A DNA stretch of 64,000 bases, from contig CAWUHX010000171.1 of NCBI GenBank assembly GCA_963922205.1, forward strand, positions 1 through 64,000, in the 5' to 3' direction. This DNA comes from Romanomermis culicivorax. Its lineage: Eukaryota > Nematoda > Enoplea > Mermithida > Mermithidae. Position numbers and translations under genes: made by a program. Shown here piece after piece: positions 46,201-56,183 of the stretch; position 1 is the stretch's first letter, and every line of letters starts with the position of its first letter. Below the pieces are notes generated by a model. That model did not search any database and was not told where the DNA came from. It saw nothing but the letters and a program-made list of their open reading frames with translations.

Positions 46201-47310
46201 AAAGATGGAGGCCATCGTTTATGCATTGATTTTAGAGGCCTCAACAAAGTCACCAAAAAAGATACCTACCCCTTACCCCGTATAGACGAAATTCTAGACA
46301 CCCTGCGTGGAATGAAATATTTTAGGTCCCTTGACCAATCCAATGCATATTATTCCATTCCCATAGCACAAGCAGACAGAGAAAAAACGGCCTTTAATTT
46401 CTCAGCCGGCCAGTATCAATTCAATTACCTCCCTTTTGGACTCATTAATGCCCCAGCCACATTCCAAAGGTTAATGGATGTTATCCTCTCGGGATTGCAA
46501 TGGAACACATGCCTTGTATATCTCGACGATGTCTTGGTATTCGCAGACTCCCATGCCCAAATGCTCGAACGTTTAGACACTATTCTTGCCCGATTCTCAC
46601 AAGCAGGCCTTAAGCTAAACATACAAAAATGCAAATTCTGCCAGCCCCAAGTTCAATACCTAGGCCATGTCATTTCTCAGCAAGGCATTTCACCAGATCC
46701 CCATAAGGTGCAGGCCATCTATGACATACCCACACCCAAAAGCTCAAAAGAAGTTAAGTCATTCCTTGGCCTACCCTCGTATTATCGCAGATTCATCCCA
46801 AATTGCTCTCAAGTTTCTAGCCCACTCACATCACTACTCAAAAAGAATTCGGAATTTTCCTGGGGCCCTGAACAGCAAAACGCATTCACTAAACTCAAAG
46901 AATTGTTAATTCATGCCCCAATACTGCAGCATCCCGATTTCACAAAACTGTTTATTCTGCAAACCGACACCTCAAAACTCAGAATCAGTGCCATTCTCAG
47001 TCAGCTAGATAGTAAAGGTCAGGATCGTCCCATTGTCTTTGGGAGCCGCACATTGAAACCTGCAGAACGCAACTACCCCATAACTGAGTTGGATACCCTT
47101 GCAGTAGTTGAGTTCGTCAAGTATTTCCGCCCCTACCTTTTCCAGCAACATGTTATTGTACACACTGACCATACAGCAGTTCAGGCAGTCTTACAAAAGG
47201 AAAACCCATCCCCTCGCATTACCCATTGGGGATTAGCCCTCTCCGGAATTCAGCTAGACATTCGCCCTAAGAAAGGCACTGCTAACCGCAACGCAGATGC
47301 AGTTTCTTGA
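43087..47310 (+). CDS. Envelope-like glycoprotein fused to protease, RT and RNase H
   Basis: One frame, open from 43,087, with no ATG until after the signal peptide. It codes for a hydrophobic signal-like stretch ending TLCSA (about 43,215-43,272), a cysteine-rich ectodomain of about 520 residues with some nine Asn-x-Ser/Thr sites, one membrane span (IIINLAVITVVIASVFYSFLV, about 44,857-44,920), a linker, protease IDTGAVYSLID (about 45,240), RT with LPFGLINAPATFQ and YLDD (46,519-46,530), and RNase H (TDTS, about 46,964), then TGA at 47,308. By topology Pol would be the cytoplasmic tail of a type I membrane protein. Expression could be by -1 frameshift or by splicing into an acceptor such as ATACAG at about 43,183-43,188. 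The glycoprotein family is not identified; a class III-type (chuvirus-, rhabdovirus- or herpesvirus-gB-like) origin is only a guess. Confidence 0.8.
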   Translation, partial: SFTDRSDCKPATPSAQNRTTPKAATPNRPEQKYTVPAASTKTLYWLLYCIFLCIIIPTLCSAQFQMCGTSLSGHSVSIPKLVSCMPPSTVDKPVQTFGKIYIPSTKPHITDAYKCSVRKCKICTNTGFFGSKGIVFDQTEMQNLTPHVCKAIVIHKEHNGQKLHETQPGFWSTNNSLSVEYTWCCTDHCTSVTNVIIEIGQIASWNGKSMTGTLGDLGSCKPTSGHCVTADGSIIWNETAFENLCPFEYKNTHPIKLTQTHMIIEELQGALSVKNTVFSNPNCPEIQDSILTEQGIIVQLDKSTPHRITFLTPKTNDTHTALYDFDDFEPINAKLNYLADKIQEFEIQNFKNVWSELCRQAQRHLDLVWQILHLDATLGARAFLQRMDIIAEFTGEALTVWPCKQVNASKIFYNHKINQTCCKLLPILVGTELMFSNPGGNDLTPFSQSVDCHHMHVVLYKQNNTWVSETGSPHVTNLPLEIVWNQNISLFHFNTPTIFHDQLATISTNLLFLKQYIYKTHTLENVVKKLFNYTAQMSLNSDTVYNMISGTGQALGNTLSGPGQGIEHVITGTTQSLTDRLNNLLKGPLQIIINLAVITVVIASVFYSFLVLRKYFPSSKPHATNEHGYEIPSNNRHLHESIPPSFCHALLELANHRGAQTQQKYVLVDIDNPQTPAIELINQIHQSASNKPPQNVPEKHTPHIPITPNGKLITKGMIDTGAVYSLIDSRIAQILQLDMKPPLVQAKAENNLPIHFVGTTFVTVTAQTIQETIMVHVQKDCTADILLGKNFLSRFLEYTINNQKSQVKFGNVILPCDGLEYSPLSTRGGTYLDEKLELPPRTVTEFTVPLPKLYLQVKQLEFTPKPKQNPKVHFAACISENQNSRIRISVLNTQETAQILYPGTCIGTVSCYIPKQNAPVNMPPSTQNQPNRFDTFTWLKENVNLTSSDLTEPEKTQLLRALSKYPTLYAKSKMDVGRTTLISHTIDTNGSQPLRRRLYRASPKEKQIIQAEVEQLTAAGVISQSNSPWCTNTVLVPKKDGGHRLCIDFRGLNKVTKKDTYPLPRIDEILDTLRGMKYFRSLDQSNAYYSIPIAQADREKTAFNFSAGQYQFNYLPFGLINAPATFQRLMDVILSGLQWNTCLVYLDDVLVFADSHAQMLERLDTILARFSQAGLKLNIQKCKFCQPQVQYLGHVISQQGISPDPHKVQAIYDIPTPKSSKEVKSFLGLPSYYRRFIPNCSQVSSPLTSLLKKNSEFSWGPEQQNAFTKLKELLIHAPILQHPDFTKLFILQTDTSKLRISAILSQLDSKGQDRPIVFGSRTLKPAERNYPITELDTLAVVEFVKYFRPYLFQQHVIVHTDHTAVQAVLQKENPSPRITHWGLALSGIQLDIRPKKGTANRNADAVS

Positions 47311-48693
47311 TTCCCCTCACAGACAGCAAAACAATCCTTTGATATTGAGCAATTAGAAACCCACCCCGAAATATCCACTATCAATTCCGTTTTGGAAGCT
47401 GAAGCAACTGAACAAGAATAGCAACAGAAAAATTTAGCCGAACTCCAACACACTGATCCAACTGTCAAAAGTATTTTAGCAAATATCGCCCAAAAACACC
47501 CCCTTACTCTGATAAAATTTGCAGTGCATCAAAACATCCTCTTTCGTATAGTCGACAAACAAGCAAAACTATACATTCCCAAGTCGCAAGTACAGCATCT
47601 CATTGCCTCACATCATGACAGCAAGTTCACAGGTCATTTTGCAGCCCGAAAAACTTTACACTTGCTCAGACAAAAATATTTTTGGCCCCAAATGAGCCGT
47701 GATATCAAACGTTACTGCAAAACTTGCCACCCATGCCAGACACAGAAAGCCCTCCGACACAAGATACATGCAAATCTCGTACCAATTCAGCCGACTGGCC
47801 CATTTGATAGAGTCGGTGTTGATTGCATGGGACTGTTACCCCTCACTGGAGACGGCAACCGATTCATTGTCGTTTTCATCGATTATTTCACAAAGTATGT
47901 AGAGGCATTCCCAACCCCTGATATCACTGCAGCCACTATTGCCAAGCTATTCGTAACCAAAATTGTTTGCCGTCATGGGTCCCCAAAAATCATCCATTGT
48001 GATCGTGGCTCCGATTTTGTCTCCGATCTCTTCTCAGGGATAACTAGTTTATGCAACACTCAGAAAATTCATACCACCCCATATCATCCCATTGTGAATG
48101 GGGAAGTTGAGCGTTGCAACCAAACCCTAGCCACCCATATCCGCATGTACATCAATTCAAATCACACTGATTGGGATACTTATCTCCCATATGCCGTTTT
48201 TCCGATCAACATTCATAAAAATGATAGCACTTCGTATCCCCCATTCGAATTACTCCATGGTAGGCAAGCAAATCTGCCATCAGACGCAGCCTTAAACTTT
48301 TTCCCCACGTCCTACATGGTTGATTTAGACGATTACGCCCTTCGTGTAAAATCACATTTTACAGAAGCACTCTCAACCGTGCAGAAAAGTTTACAAAAAG
48401 CTCAAGACCACTATACCCGGCAGTATAACAAGCATGCTCAGAACATACATTACAAGGCAGGTGATCTTATTCTTTATAAAAATCATTCGTGTAAACAAGG
48501 GTTGACTCCCAAATTCCTCCCTCGCCAAAACGGCCCCTATACAGTTACAAATTTCATGTACCCCAACGTTACACTCAAACACCCCCATAAGAACACCACA
48601 TTTACGGTGCATGTAAATGAGACAACCCCTTTCTACCCTCACAAAGCAACTAGCGAATCTACCCCGACCCCTCCTCAACCTCGAAAGCCTTGA
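47311..48693 (+). pseudogene. Integrase part of Pol, cut off by two in-frame stops
   Basis: Same frame as the preceding region but separated by TGA 47,308-47,310 and TAG 47,419-47,421. It carries the integrase HHCC zinc-binding motif (about 47,610-47,745), a DDE core with VGVDCMGLLP, HCDRGSDF and NGEVERCNQ (47,815-48,115) and a C-terminal GPYTV-type module, ending TGA 48,691-48,693. The domain itself has no other break. With two stops within 110 nt and nothing resembling a programmed readthrough context, loss of function in this copy is likelier than regulated readthrough. Confidence 0.85.
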
Positions 48694-48723
48694 ACGAGGA
48701 CGTTAACTCCGGAAGGAGGGAAA

Positions 48724-49618
48724 TGTAACGTACCTGCTAAAACAGTACTGTAAATATGTAGCATGCTGTATGTGATAGAAATTTATTAGATATTATTTTA
48801 TTTTCACATTTTATTGTCTCAAGGGTGTCTGGGATTCACACCCAAACATTCCTACAAAATTACATGAAGTACTTTATTTTGATCCGTTCACACCCCAGTA
48901 GCCCAATTAAGATGCCCCAATTAATTTGCACAAACAGCAGCTGTTCCCCAGAACCTACACTAAACTACACATTCCACAGCTACCGTAATCCCCCGTAAAA
49001 ATCGTAAACAACACCTGCACACAGTAAAATACATAGAAGCCCCGCCATACAGTAGTCTCAAGTGTAATGGTAGCGGCGGCCCCACAAAACATGTGTATAC
49101 AGAGAAACCGATACAGGAAGCATGCACAGAAGCACAAAGGTGTGGCCAAGCCCACCATAGAAAGCAAGCGAAGCACTGGAAGCATACAGCACCAGGAAAG
49201 CATTAGAGAGGCGTAACTAAGTAAGCATAAAAAGCGATGCAGGAAACGACGATTGGCGGAAGAAGATGGACAGAAGCTCGACCTCCCGCGACGCCCAGGG
49301 AGTGGCCAAAAACGTCGTATAAAAGAAGAAGCAAAGCGTGATTTAATTATTCTTGTAGTTATTATTTTGTGAATTTTGATCCGCGGCTGTTCGTATTTTA
49401 TTTGCAAGCTACCCTCTTCGAAAGCAATTAAACCGTATCGTCTATTTTATTTGCAAGCAAACGTGCCATCCATTTGTGTTATTCGACGTTCAAGCGACTG
49501 TCGATCATTCGTGTATTTTCGTATTATCGTGCCGCCTGTGCCCCGTCCCGTTATTCCGTCCCTGCCATATCGACTGTTGGTTGAAAGTAAAGTACCTCAC
49601 ACAAATCTGGTCGTTAAA
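48724..49618 (+). repeat. 3' LTR of the second Gypsy element
   Basis: 895 bp, starting TGTAACG directly after the purine tract GGAAGGAGGGAAA. Ends GTTAAA where the 5' LTR has TTTACA, so the terminal CA has been lost by substitution. Confidence 0.95.
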
Positions 49619-50072
49619 TGATCACCATCGCACCTTTGAAAAAATTTTACAGCCACCATCATGATGATCAACTTTTCCATTTCTGCACATTTCAGCAACA
49701 AACTCCTGTAAGAAACCACTTTCTTCCTGGCATTCTTTAGTAAGAATAAATTAGTTCTCGAATAATTTGACACCACAGATTATTTCAATCTGAATTTTAC
49801 AGTTTGGTGCAATCTTTTTTTTCTGACGTTGTTCCCTGTGTTATTCAAGAATGCATTTGGCAAACTTTCAAGCTACATCCGAAACTACTTAGATATTATA
49901 ATTTATGTTTTTTTGTTTTATTTGGTATTTTATTTAATGCACTTTTAAGATACAACAGTTTTTGTTTTGCGACTTGATAATTTGATTAAATGATTATATT
50001 TTGTGTTGTGTATGGAAAAGATGCCTCATTTTTAGGTGTAATACACTGCTATCAAGGCTTTGAATGCTTTGA

Positions 50073-50622
50073 ATGATAACCAATCAACATCTCCAACTAA
50101 CAGCATGGACATCAAAATCCAAAATTACAAACTTTCATGAAGCAGCATTGTTATTGTGGTCAAAATATAAAAAATTATCCATGCTGCCTATTCTGGAGTA
50201 TATGCAAAAACTTGACAGTTTGTTCGAGATCAGTAAAACCATTGTCCAAAGCTCTGAGGATGTTCGAAATTGCACAATGACAATTAATAGGCAGTATATG
50301 GAGTAAGAAACAGGAGCAGTTATTTTCAAGGTTCAAAAAGCACTCATGTCCTGAAGAAACATCTATTATGCCAGTAAATTGGAGAAATATTTAACCCTGC
50401 ACATGGAAAAATTCGAAATTGATGGTATGCTGGTTTGGTGAAGAGAAATCAAATAAATTTTCTTGAATTGGAGATTTTTGTGTGAAGCATTTTATCGATT
50501 CCAACCTTAGTCCTGCTAGTGAATGTTGTTTCAACATGGCTGGACATATTGCCATGGATTTAATCAATCCTGGGAAAGTTGATGATGTGTTATTTTTACA
50601 TGGTAATTTGGACTTGCTATGA
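50073..50622 (+). pseudogene. hAT transposase C-terminal relic
   Basis: 50,488-50,622 encodes the hAT dimerisation signature: SPASECCFNMAGHIAMDL followed by NPGKVDDVLFLHGNL, then a stop, which fits the family's conserved SSERxFSxAG ... VxxLxFLxxNL ending. Just upstream, DGMLVW and nearby codons (50,422-50,470) match the preceding D-x-L-x-WW segment but in other frames and with stops. The ORF from 50,073 (WSKYKKLSMLPILEYMQKL) is probably the middle of the same gene. Broken by several frame changes. Related non-autonomous hAT-type elements lie at 30.5 and 54.0 kb. Confidence 0.7.
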
Positions 50623-50671
50623 TTGTCGTATGCTCAAATCTACATGGTCGGCACGTCAGAAATATAATGGA

Positions 50672-50743
50672 CAGTGAGGGGCTCAAACACTCGACCTTCG
50701 GCATACGAGGCAGATGGGCTATCAACTGCGCTAACCAAGCCAC
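50672..50743 (-). pseudogene. tRNA-like sequence (tRNA pseudogene or SINE head)
   Basis: Read on the minus strand it has an A-box-like GGTTAGCGCAGTTGATAG, an anticodon arm TCTGC-CTCGTAT-GCCGA with one mismatch (loop would give CGT, threonine), and a B-box-like GTGTTTGAGCCC. The acceptor stem does not pair (GTGGCTT against ACTGTCC) and the T stem has a mismatch. So it is a decayed tRNA gene or the tRNA-derived head of a SINE; no A-rich tail was found to decide. Confidence 0.5.
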
Positions 50744-51569
50744 TTGGTTCAGAAATTTTGGTTGTAGTGGTGGTGGTGAGTGCGGCGCATGCTGCGTAAT
50801 GGACAGCTCGATGCAGCATTACAACATAATTCTATTATGCAATTTTTATTTTGAAGGATATAGTATTTCTGAGTTTCAGAAGATGGGCTTTTGCAGACTG
50901 GGCTGGGATTTTTTTTGGCTCATTCAAGTTGAGTTGGTCTGCATTTTTTGCACCCATGCAGACCCTTCTTCAAGCATATGGGCCTCCAAAGGGAAGCATG
51001 ATTTTTTTAGAAAGCAATAAATTAGGTATCTACCCAAAAAAATGATTTAGAATGTTGTAGTTTAGTGGTTATGAGTGTTTAAAATAAGCTCTGAACTCGG
51101 AGAAATATGTGAAAAATTGATATACATCAACTTGAATCATTTTTAAAAATGCAACTCGATGAGGTCTGTTGATTGATATCAAATTTCTGGAATTTGGAAG
51201 TGAAAAGTTCTGTCCAGTCAAAACAGAAGTCTCCCTTTTCAGGTTCCTACATCCTCCTACTTTACTTGATAGACAATGTATAAAACAATGACAATATCCC
51301 ATTGACAACATGGGCTTCCATTTCCTGCATCAATTTGGGAACCTATAAATTTGGGAACCTATTTGGGAACCCTTTGGGAACCTATAAGAAAAGTTTTCTA
51401 ATGCAGTAAGATGACAGAGGTGATCTGGATGTTCCAAAACTAAGAAAGTCCAATATAGAATGTATTATGTCTGGCATTGCACACTTGTGGACCTGGTGGG
51501 TTACTGTGTGTTGTTAAAACAGCTGCTTGCACCAAAAACCATTCTTACTGTATAAATTTTGGCGCAACT

Positions 51570-51847
51570 TTAGACCATGAATTGTACAACTTTGATGATA
51601 TTTTTGTTATTGCTCAATTGTTTGTTGACTTGTTTATTGGACGTAGACAGTCGGAGAATATTCGGGCTGAAAATTGTAGCCAAATTGTGAGTGTTCATTT
51701 TATTCCCTGCCTTCTGAAAAACATATGGAGAAAATTTTTTTGCAGTAAAATAGCAGGATATTTTTCTTCCAATTTCTTGATCTACTGTATCCTTGGAATG
51801 TTGAGAAACTTGACACAAAAACTGTAACAATATGAGCAGGGTGTCTT
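51570..51847 (-). pseudogene. RhoGAP-domain exon pair, probable host gene fragment
   Basis: On the minus strand, exon 51,847-51,786 (LLILLQFLCQVSQHSKDT) and exon 51,713-51,570 (AGNKMNTHNLATIFSPNILR ... NIIKVVQFMV) flank a 72-bp segment with a good TTTTTCAG acceptor and a GTAGAT donor, in phase. The LLxFLxxVxxHS and NKMxxHNLATxFxPNILR pattern is the conserved end of RhoGAP domains, which activate GTP hydrolysis by Rho GTPases; an ARHGAP6-like type is possible from memory. The catalytic arginine-finger part is not visible in the window. The 72-bp segment has no stop and could be retained. Fragment or part of a larger gene, undecided. Confidence 0.55.
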
Positions 51848-52957
51848 GATTGGTGATAGGGAGTAAAAATGTCAAATTGCTTATGCTGATTAGCATATTT
51901 TTGTCATTGAGTTATAAAAAAGAGAATTTTTGGGGAGGAACAATGATGAGACAATACAGTACACCAGTTTAGATTACTGTAACCTGTAGTCATTCCACAA
52001 TGTCATACAATTTTTCATCGTAGTAAGCTCCTGTAATATTCAAACTGCACTCAGATTTAACTATACTCATTTCAGCCATCTGATCCCTAAATCCATTTAG
52101 TAATTTATTTCTCACATGCAGTACCCATCAACCAACAATCTGCTCAGGCCATACATGCACATATTCGGGGCAGAGGGAGTAGACCCCCATACCTGAGACC
52201 CAGGCCACCTCCCCTGACCCAGAAATATCGTCAAATACCCCCTGAACCTTTTCCAAGACTGCTTTTTAGAGGATTTTTGTGCATATTTTGTATGAAAAAC
52301 AAACTTGCAGAACTTTTATTTTTTTTGCTCGCCCACCCCCTTCGCCTGGATAAAAAGTCCAAGGACCCAACCCCCTGAAAAATTCTTGTCATATCTTTTT
52401 CAGTCACCCTTTTCCACACACAAACCCTATTTTGTTTCAGCCACCGTTTTTCACACAGAGTGTCAATTTAGCCACTGATATCTTTTCAAATTTATCCAAT
52501 TAATTCAATTACTCGCTTTTATTAATTAATTTTTAAGTAGACTATCGATCGGGACACTGTATCCTCCCGGCCATTGAAATGGCAAAGTTTCCGTCCCTCA
52601 CACAGAGTGCCATTTTAGCCACTAATTTGCATATTTGCTTGTTTGAGCTACTGTATCATTGCATTGGCACTACCGTGGTGTTGCAGCTAAACAAATAATC
52701 TGGCAATAATTTTTACTGTAGTGTCACCTCAGTCACCGATTTCTTCAATCCCAGTGGATTTATACCATCTTTTTACATATTATATGGTAGGGCCTTTGCT
52801 TCATTGTATCAGATTCATTTCCGCCTCTTGAGTGGACTGAGCTATTCACTCATTTTACCCGGGGTATCACTTCTACATCGCTACATCAACTCAAACAACG
52901 TTTTTCATACATAAAGTATTGATTCAGGTACTGTTAAATTGGGCAAATAAATCAGAC
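51848..52957. other. No gene recognised
   Basis: No coding-quality ORF. 52,430-52,640 has two loose copies of a TTTTTCACACAGAGTG...CATTTTAGCCACTGAT-type sequence, suggesting an old repeat. 50,744-51,569, before the RhoGAP-like exons, is likewise without recognisable genes, apart from a threefold TTTGGGAACC repeat at about 51,335-51,385. Confidence 0.45.
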
Positions 52958-52961
52958 CACG

Positions 52962-53774
52962 TGTAACGTACCTGCTAATGCAGTACTGTAAATATATATA
53001 GCATACTGTATATGATAGACATTTATTGAATAATATTTCATTTTCCTATTTTATCGTCTCAAGGGTGTCTGGAATTCACACCCAAATATTCTTATAAATT
53101 TATATGAAGCACTTTGTTTTGATCATCCCACACCCCATTGACCCAATTAAAGACGGACATAATGATTTCCACATTGGCACCTGGCCCTCGTAATGCACAT
53201 GAAGATACACATTCTGTAGGTACAATAATCCCCTCCAAAACGTGTAAACACACCTGCCCATGTAGAAAGTACAGAAATCCCGACCCAGACAGAATATTTA
53301 AGAGGAATGCATGGAAAACCGAAAAACACATGAAAAACAAAAAAACATAGGTGGCAAAGCATACTGTAGGTTGAAAGGCATGTGAGCGTGGAGATTAAGA
53401 GTAAATTAAAGCAAGAGGCGTGGCGACAGAAGCATACAGTAGGCAGAAACAGGTAAGCCAAGCAGCGATTGGTTAGGCGAGCCCACGGAAGCGGACCTCC
53501 CACAATGCGAGCACGTGGATCAAAGAACCAGTATAAAAGACAGGAAAACGAGGAAAAAGAGGGATTTTTATGCAGATTTTGTTGGCGATTCCATATATTT
53601 TTATGCGAGCCTAAATCGTGGTTTAGTGTGACGCCTTTGTGTATTTATCGAGGAGGAAAGCAATCGTCGATTTTGTGTTTATTTTATTGTGGCCCTAGTC
53701 ATATCTCGCCCCATTTGTCCGCCGAACCCTTCTTTAGGATCAAGTAAAGTACAGTAGAGAAACTGGTTGTTACA
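52962..53774 (+). repeat. Solo LTR of the second Gypsy family
   Basis: Begins TGTAACGTACCTGCTAA and ends GTTGTTACA; flanked by CACG on both sides (52,958-52,961 and 53,775-53,778), a 4-bp duplication like that of the full element. The first 200 bp match the other LTRs closely, the middle is strongly diverged, and the TATA box is kept (53,532). It records an older or different subfamily insertion followed by LTR-LTR recombination. Confidence 0.88.
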
Positions 53775-53908
53775 CACGTACAGTGTTCGTTCCTATTGTT
53801 GAAGGGCGAAACCACATTGGACAATGGCATTTCGTGACCCCGGAATGCTGAAAAATCAAATATTGCCAATATTTATTATCAGCACAAGCTGACTTGCATA
53901 ATATAAAC

Positions 53909-54102
53909 CATACCTGTACTTGGGGGGGGGTTGGGGGGTCCCCCCCCCAGTACCCAAAATCATTTCCCCCCAACCCCCACCAGTTAGGAAAAAATTAAAA
54001 AAATTTGCCAAAAAGTGTATGTTTTTTGGCCTTTTTTTCCTACCCCCCCCCAAAATTTCGTATTTACCCCCCCTTCAACTGGTCGGAGGTCTTACAGGTA
54101 TG
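53909..54102. mobile_element. hAT-type MITE with G/C-run palindrome
   Basis: 194 bp, flanked by perfect 8-bp duplications ATATAAAC (53,901-53,908 and 54,103-54,110). The terminal inverted repeat is CATACCTGTA / TACAGGTATG, 10 bp. Just inside are long G and C runs that pair with each other. The 8-bp duplication points to the hAT superfamily. The ends differ from the 30.5-kb element, so it is a separate family. Confidence 0.85.
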
Positions 54103-54110
54103 ATATAAAC

Positions 54111-55800
54111 ATAAATTGAAGAACATAAAAACTGCTGCGCACAGAATATAAATATAGTATATCAATCGAGCATTCTTTGCATTCAGCCAATTGCAATTCA
54201 ACATTCAACAGGAGGAGAAAATTTGGTTGCATATATAAATTTTTGGTTCCACACACCAAAACTGGAATAGTTTTTCATTTTTACGAAAACAGACATTTGT
54301 AACAGGCATAGCCTATAACTAGGATTTTTCTCTAGGAAAAAGTGATTGTAACTCAATCAAAAATCAGGTTAGAGCATTAGAAATGCTATTGTTGAACTTT
54401 TTTGGGCGATATTTAGTATTTTTCCGTCTATTCAGTTCAGAGAAAATGAAAAATTAATGTGAGGAATGTATGAACTTTTTTTTTGAAAATGCATAGAAAT
54501 GCTAATGCATCTCTGAACCGGAACATCTACAGCTTCATTGAGAAAATTGATCAGTCTTAAGCTGTATTATTATGTAACTTAGGCCAAAAAAGTTGGCTGC
54601 ACATGGGTCAAAATTTAGTGTAGCAAAATGCAGAAATGAAAATTTGATCTGAACTTGAGAAAATATGGGTGGTAATCACTATTTTCTCACATGAACTTTT
54701 TAGAGGCCAAAATTCTTTGAGTCATTCTTGTCGAGTTGTTTTTTGGCTTAAAAGCATCTGCATATGCTTCATTTATACTTTTTGGAGCTTGTTTGAATGC
54801 AGTCACTAATTTACAAAAAATGAAAAAAAAGTAAATTCTCAAGTGATGGATAACAAAAAATTACAAAACTGCAGCAAAAAAACCCAATTAGTCTAGAAAT
54901 TAGTGACCATTTTGGCTGAGGTGAACAGACTGTTCAGTGATCATTTTGGCTGATGAGGTGAACAGACTGCACAGGACCTACATACCCTCTCTTCTGGCAC
55001 CAAGCCCGGGAAAAATTTTCAGATTTACTCAACATAAAAACAATGTTGGAAAATAAATCTTGCCAACACACTTTCCATGATTCAAGGTTGAATTTTTCAG
55101 CTTAGAATGATGCTAAGACTTGAGAAATGAGCTGATATTTTGAGTCAGTTAACCAGCTAGAAAATTAGTTTGAAGTTAATGCAGTCTCAAAGTTTAGAAC
55201 AAAAAAGTGAGAATCATAGAACTAATTTTGGCATGGAGTAAAATTTTTTTTAGATATTTTAGGACGCAGGAAAAATGAATTATTTTGACATTTATTTTCT
55301 AGGCATCATAATTTTTCAGTCAATACAATCATTTTCCTTACTGACTCAAAATGCAAAAATCATATATGAAGCATACAATTAAAATTCGAAAGCAACAAAT
55401 ATTTTGTATCCTTCAACACAGCTATAATTGAGGGATTGGAGGGATTGCCAGATTGCCCCGACCTGGTGCCCAAATTTGGGGACTCTCCCCTCAACTCCGA
55501 CAATTGGGCAAAAAATAGTTTTTTGGCCTTTTTCGGTAAAATTTTCTAAATTTTGGGCTTTTTTACTTCTTTAAGACCCCAGGATTTAGGGAAAAACATG
55601 TACCCTAACCCCATGAATGTAGGTTTACCTCGTAAATGATGTCTTCCAAGTGGCAAAAACTTCAGCCACTGGTCACATACAAAGATGTTTTGATCATTTT
55701 CCAGATGTAGAGTTTATGTTCATAAAATTCAAAAATTATGAAAGACCACAAAAAGATTTTTTCAAATTCTAGATGGCATCAACTATTAAATGCTAACTAT
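54111..55800. other. No gene; AT-rich
   Basis: No ORF of coding character. 54,905-54,970 contains a short tandem duplication of TGAACAGACTG-type sequence. Nothing else recognised. Confidence 0.5.
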
Positions 55801-56183
55801 TGGGTGATGTGGACATGCTAACAGTCGCGCCTCGGCTGCATTACAGCAAAAAGATCCATTATAATAATAATTATTGACACTGGATAATATATAAGTTTTG
55901 ACCTCCCAAAACCTTACTTTTTAAATTCTAACTGCCAACATTTTTTGCCATTTAGCAAAAAAGCTCAACATTTTTTTCTCCATTTCCGATTTTTTAAAAT
56001 TAGAAACACTGTTTTCCCCATTTGGGGCAAGAAAATTTCGGAGATTGAAAGGAGAATTGCATTTTGGTGCATTTTAGAGGGACCGAATATCGAAATTTTT
56101 GATGCGGTTATCCCCTCAATAATTATTGTTCTCTATTACCTAGCTGAGGCGTGACTTTTAACATGTCTACCTTCATTTATCAT
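55801..56183 (+). mobile_element. MITE of the transposase-linked family
   Basis: Left end GTGGACATGCTAACAGTCGC with GCCTCGGCTG inside; right end TAGCTGAGGCGTGAC ... ACATGTCTACCTTCATTTA. Reverse complementing the right arm gives the same order of blocks as the left arm and as the sequence at 30,786. Interior blocks (ACACTGTTTTCCCC..., GCATTTTGGTGCATTTTAGA) match the elements at 37.9 kb and 1-215. No coding capacity. Confidence 0.75.

Larger units (their letters stand above)
40372..49618 (+). mobile_element. Gypsy-type LTR element with an envelope-like module ahead of Pol
   Basis: 9.25 kb: 5' LTR 40,372-41,266, candidate primer-binding site 41,272-41,289 (TGGTGACCGTACCGTTA), gag, a second frame with glycoprotein-like, protease, RT and RNase H regions, an integrase frame, polypurine tract GGAAGGAGGGAAA (48,711-48,723) and 3' LTR 48,724-49,618. 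The target duplication TGAT is at 40,368-40,371 and 49,619-49,622. The LTRs differ at roughly 30 of 895 positions by eye (about 96-97% identity), so it is older than the first Gypsy element. Two in-frame stops in pol make this copy defective. Confidence 0.93.

Noticed and set aside
47308-47421. Programmed stop-codon readthrough in pol
   Set aside because: Two different stops close together with no visible stimulatory structure fit decay better.
50619-51045. Overlapping plus-strand ORFs of 133 and 64 codons
   Set aside because: They cross the tRNA-like pseudogene in antisense and AT-rich DNA; no domain or splice support.
53470-53747. 92-codon ORF at the end of the solo LTR
   Set aside because: It lies within the LTR after the TATA box and has no similarity to Gag.
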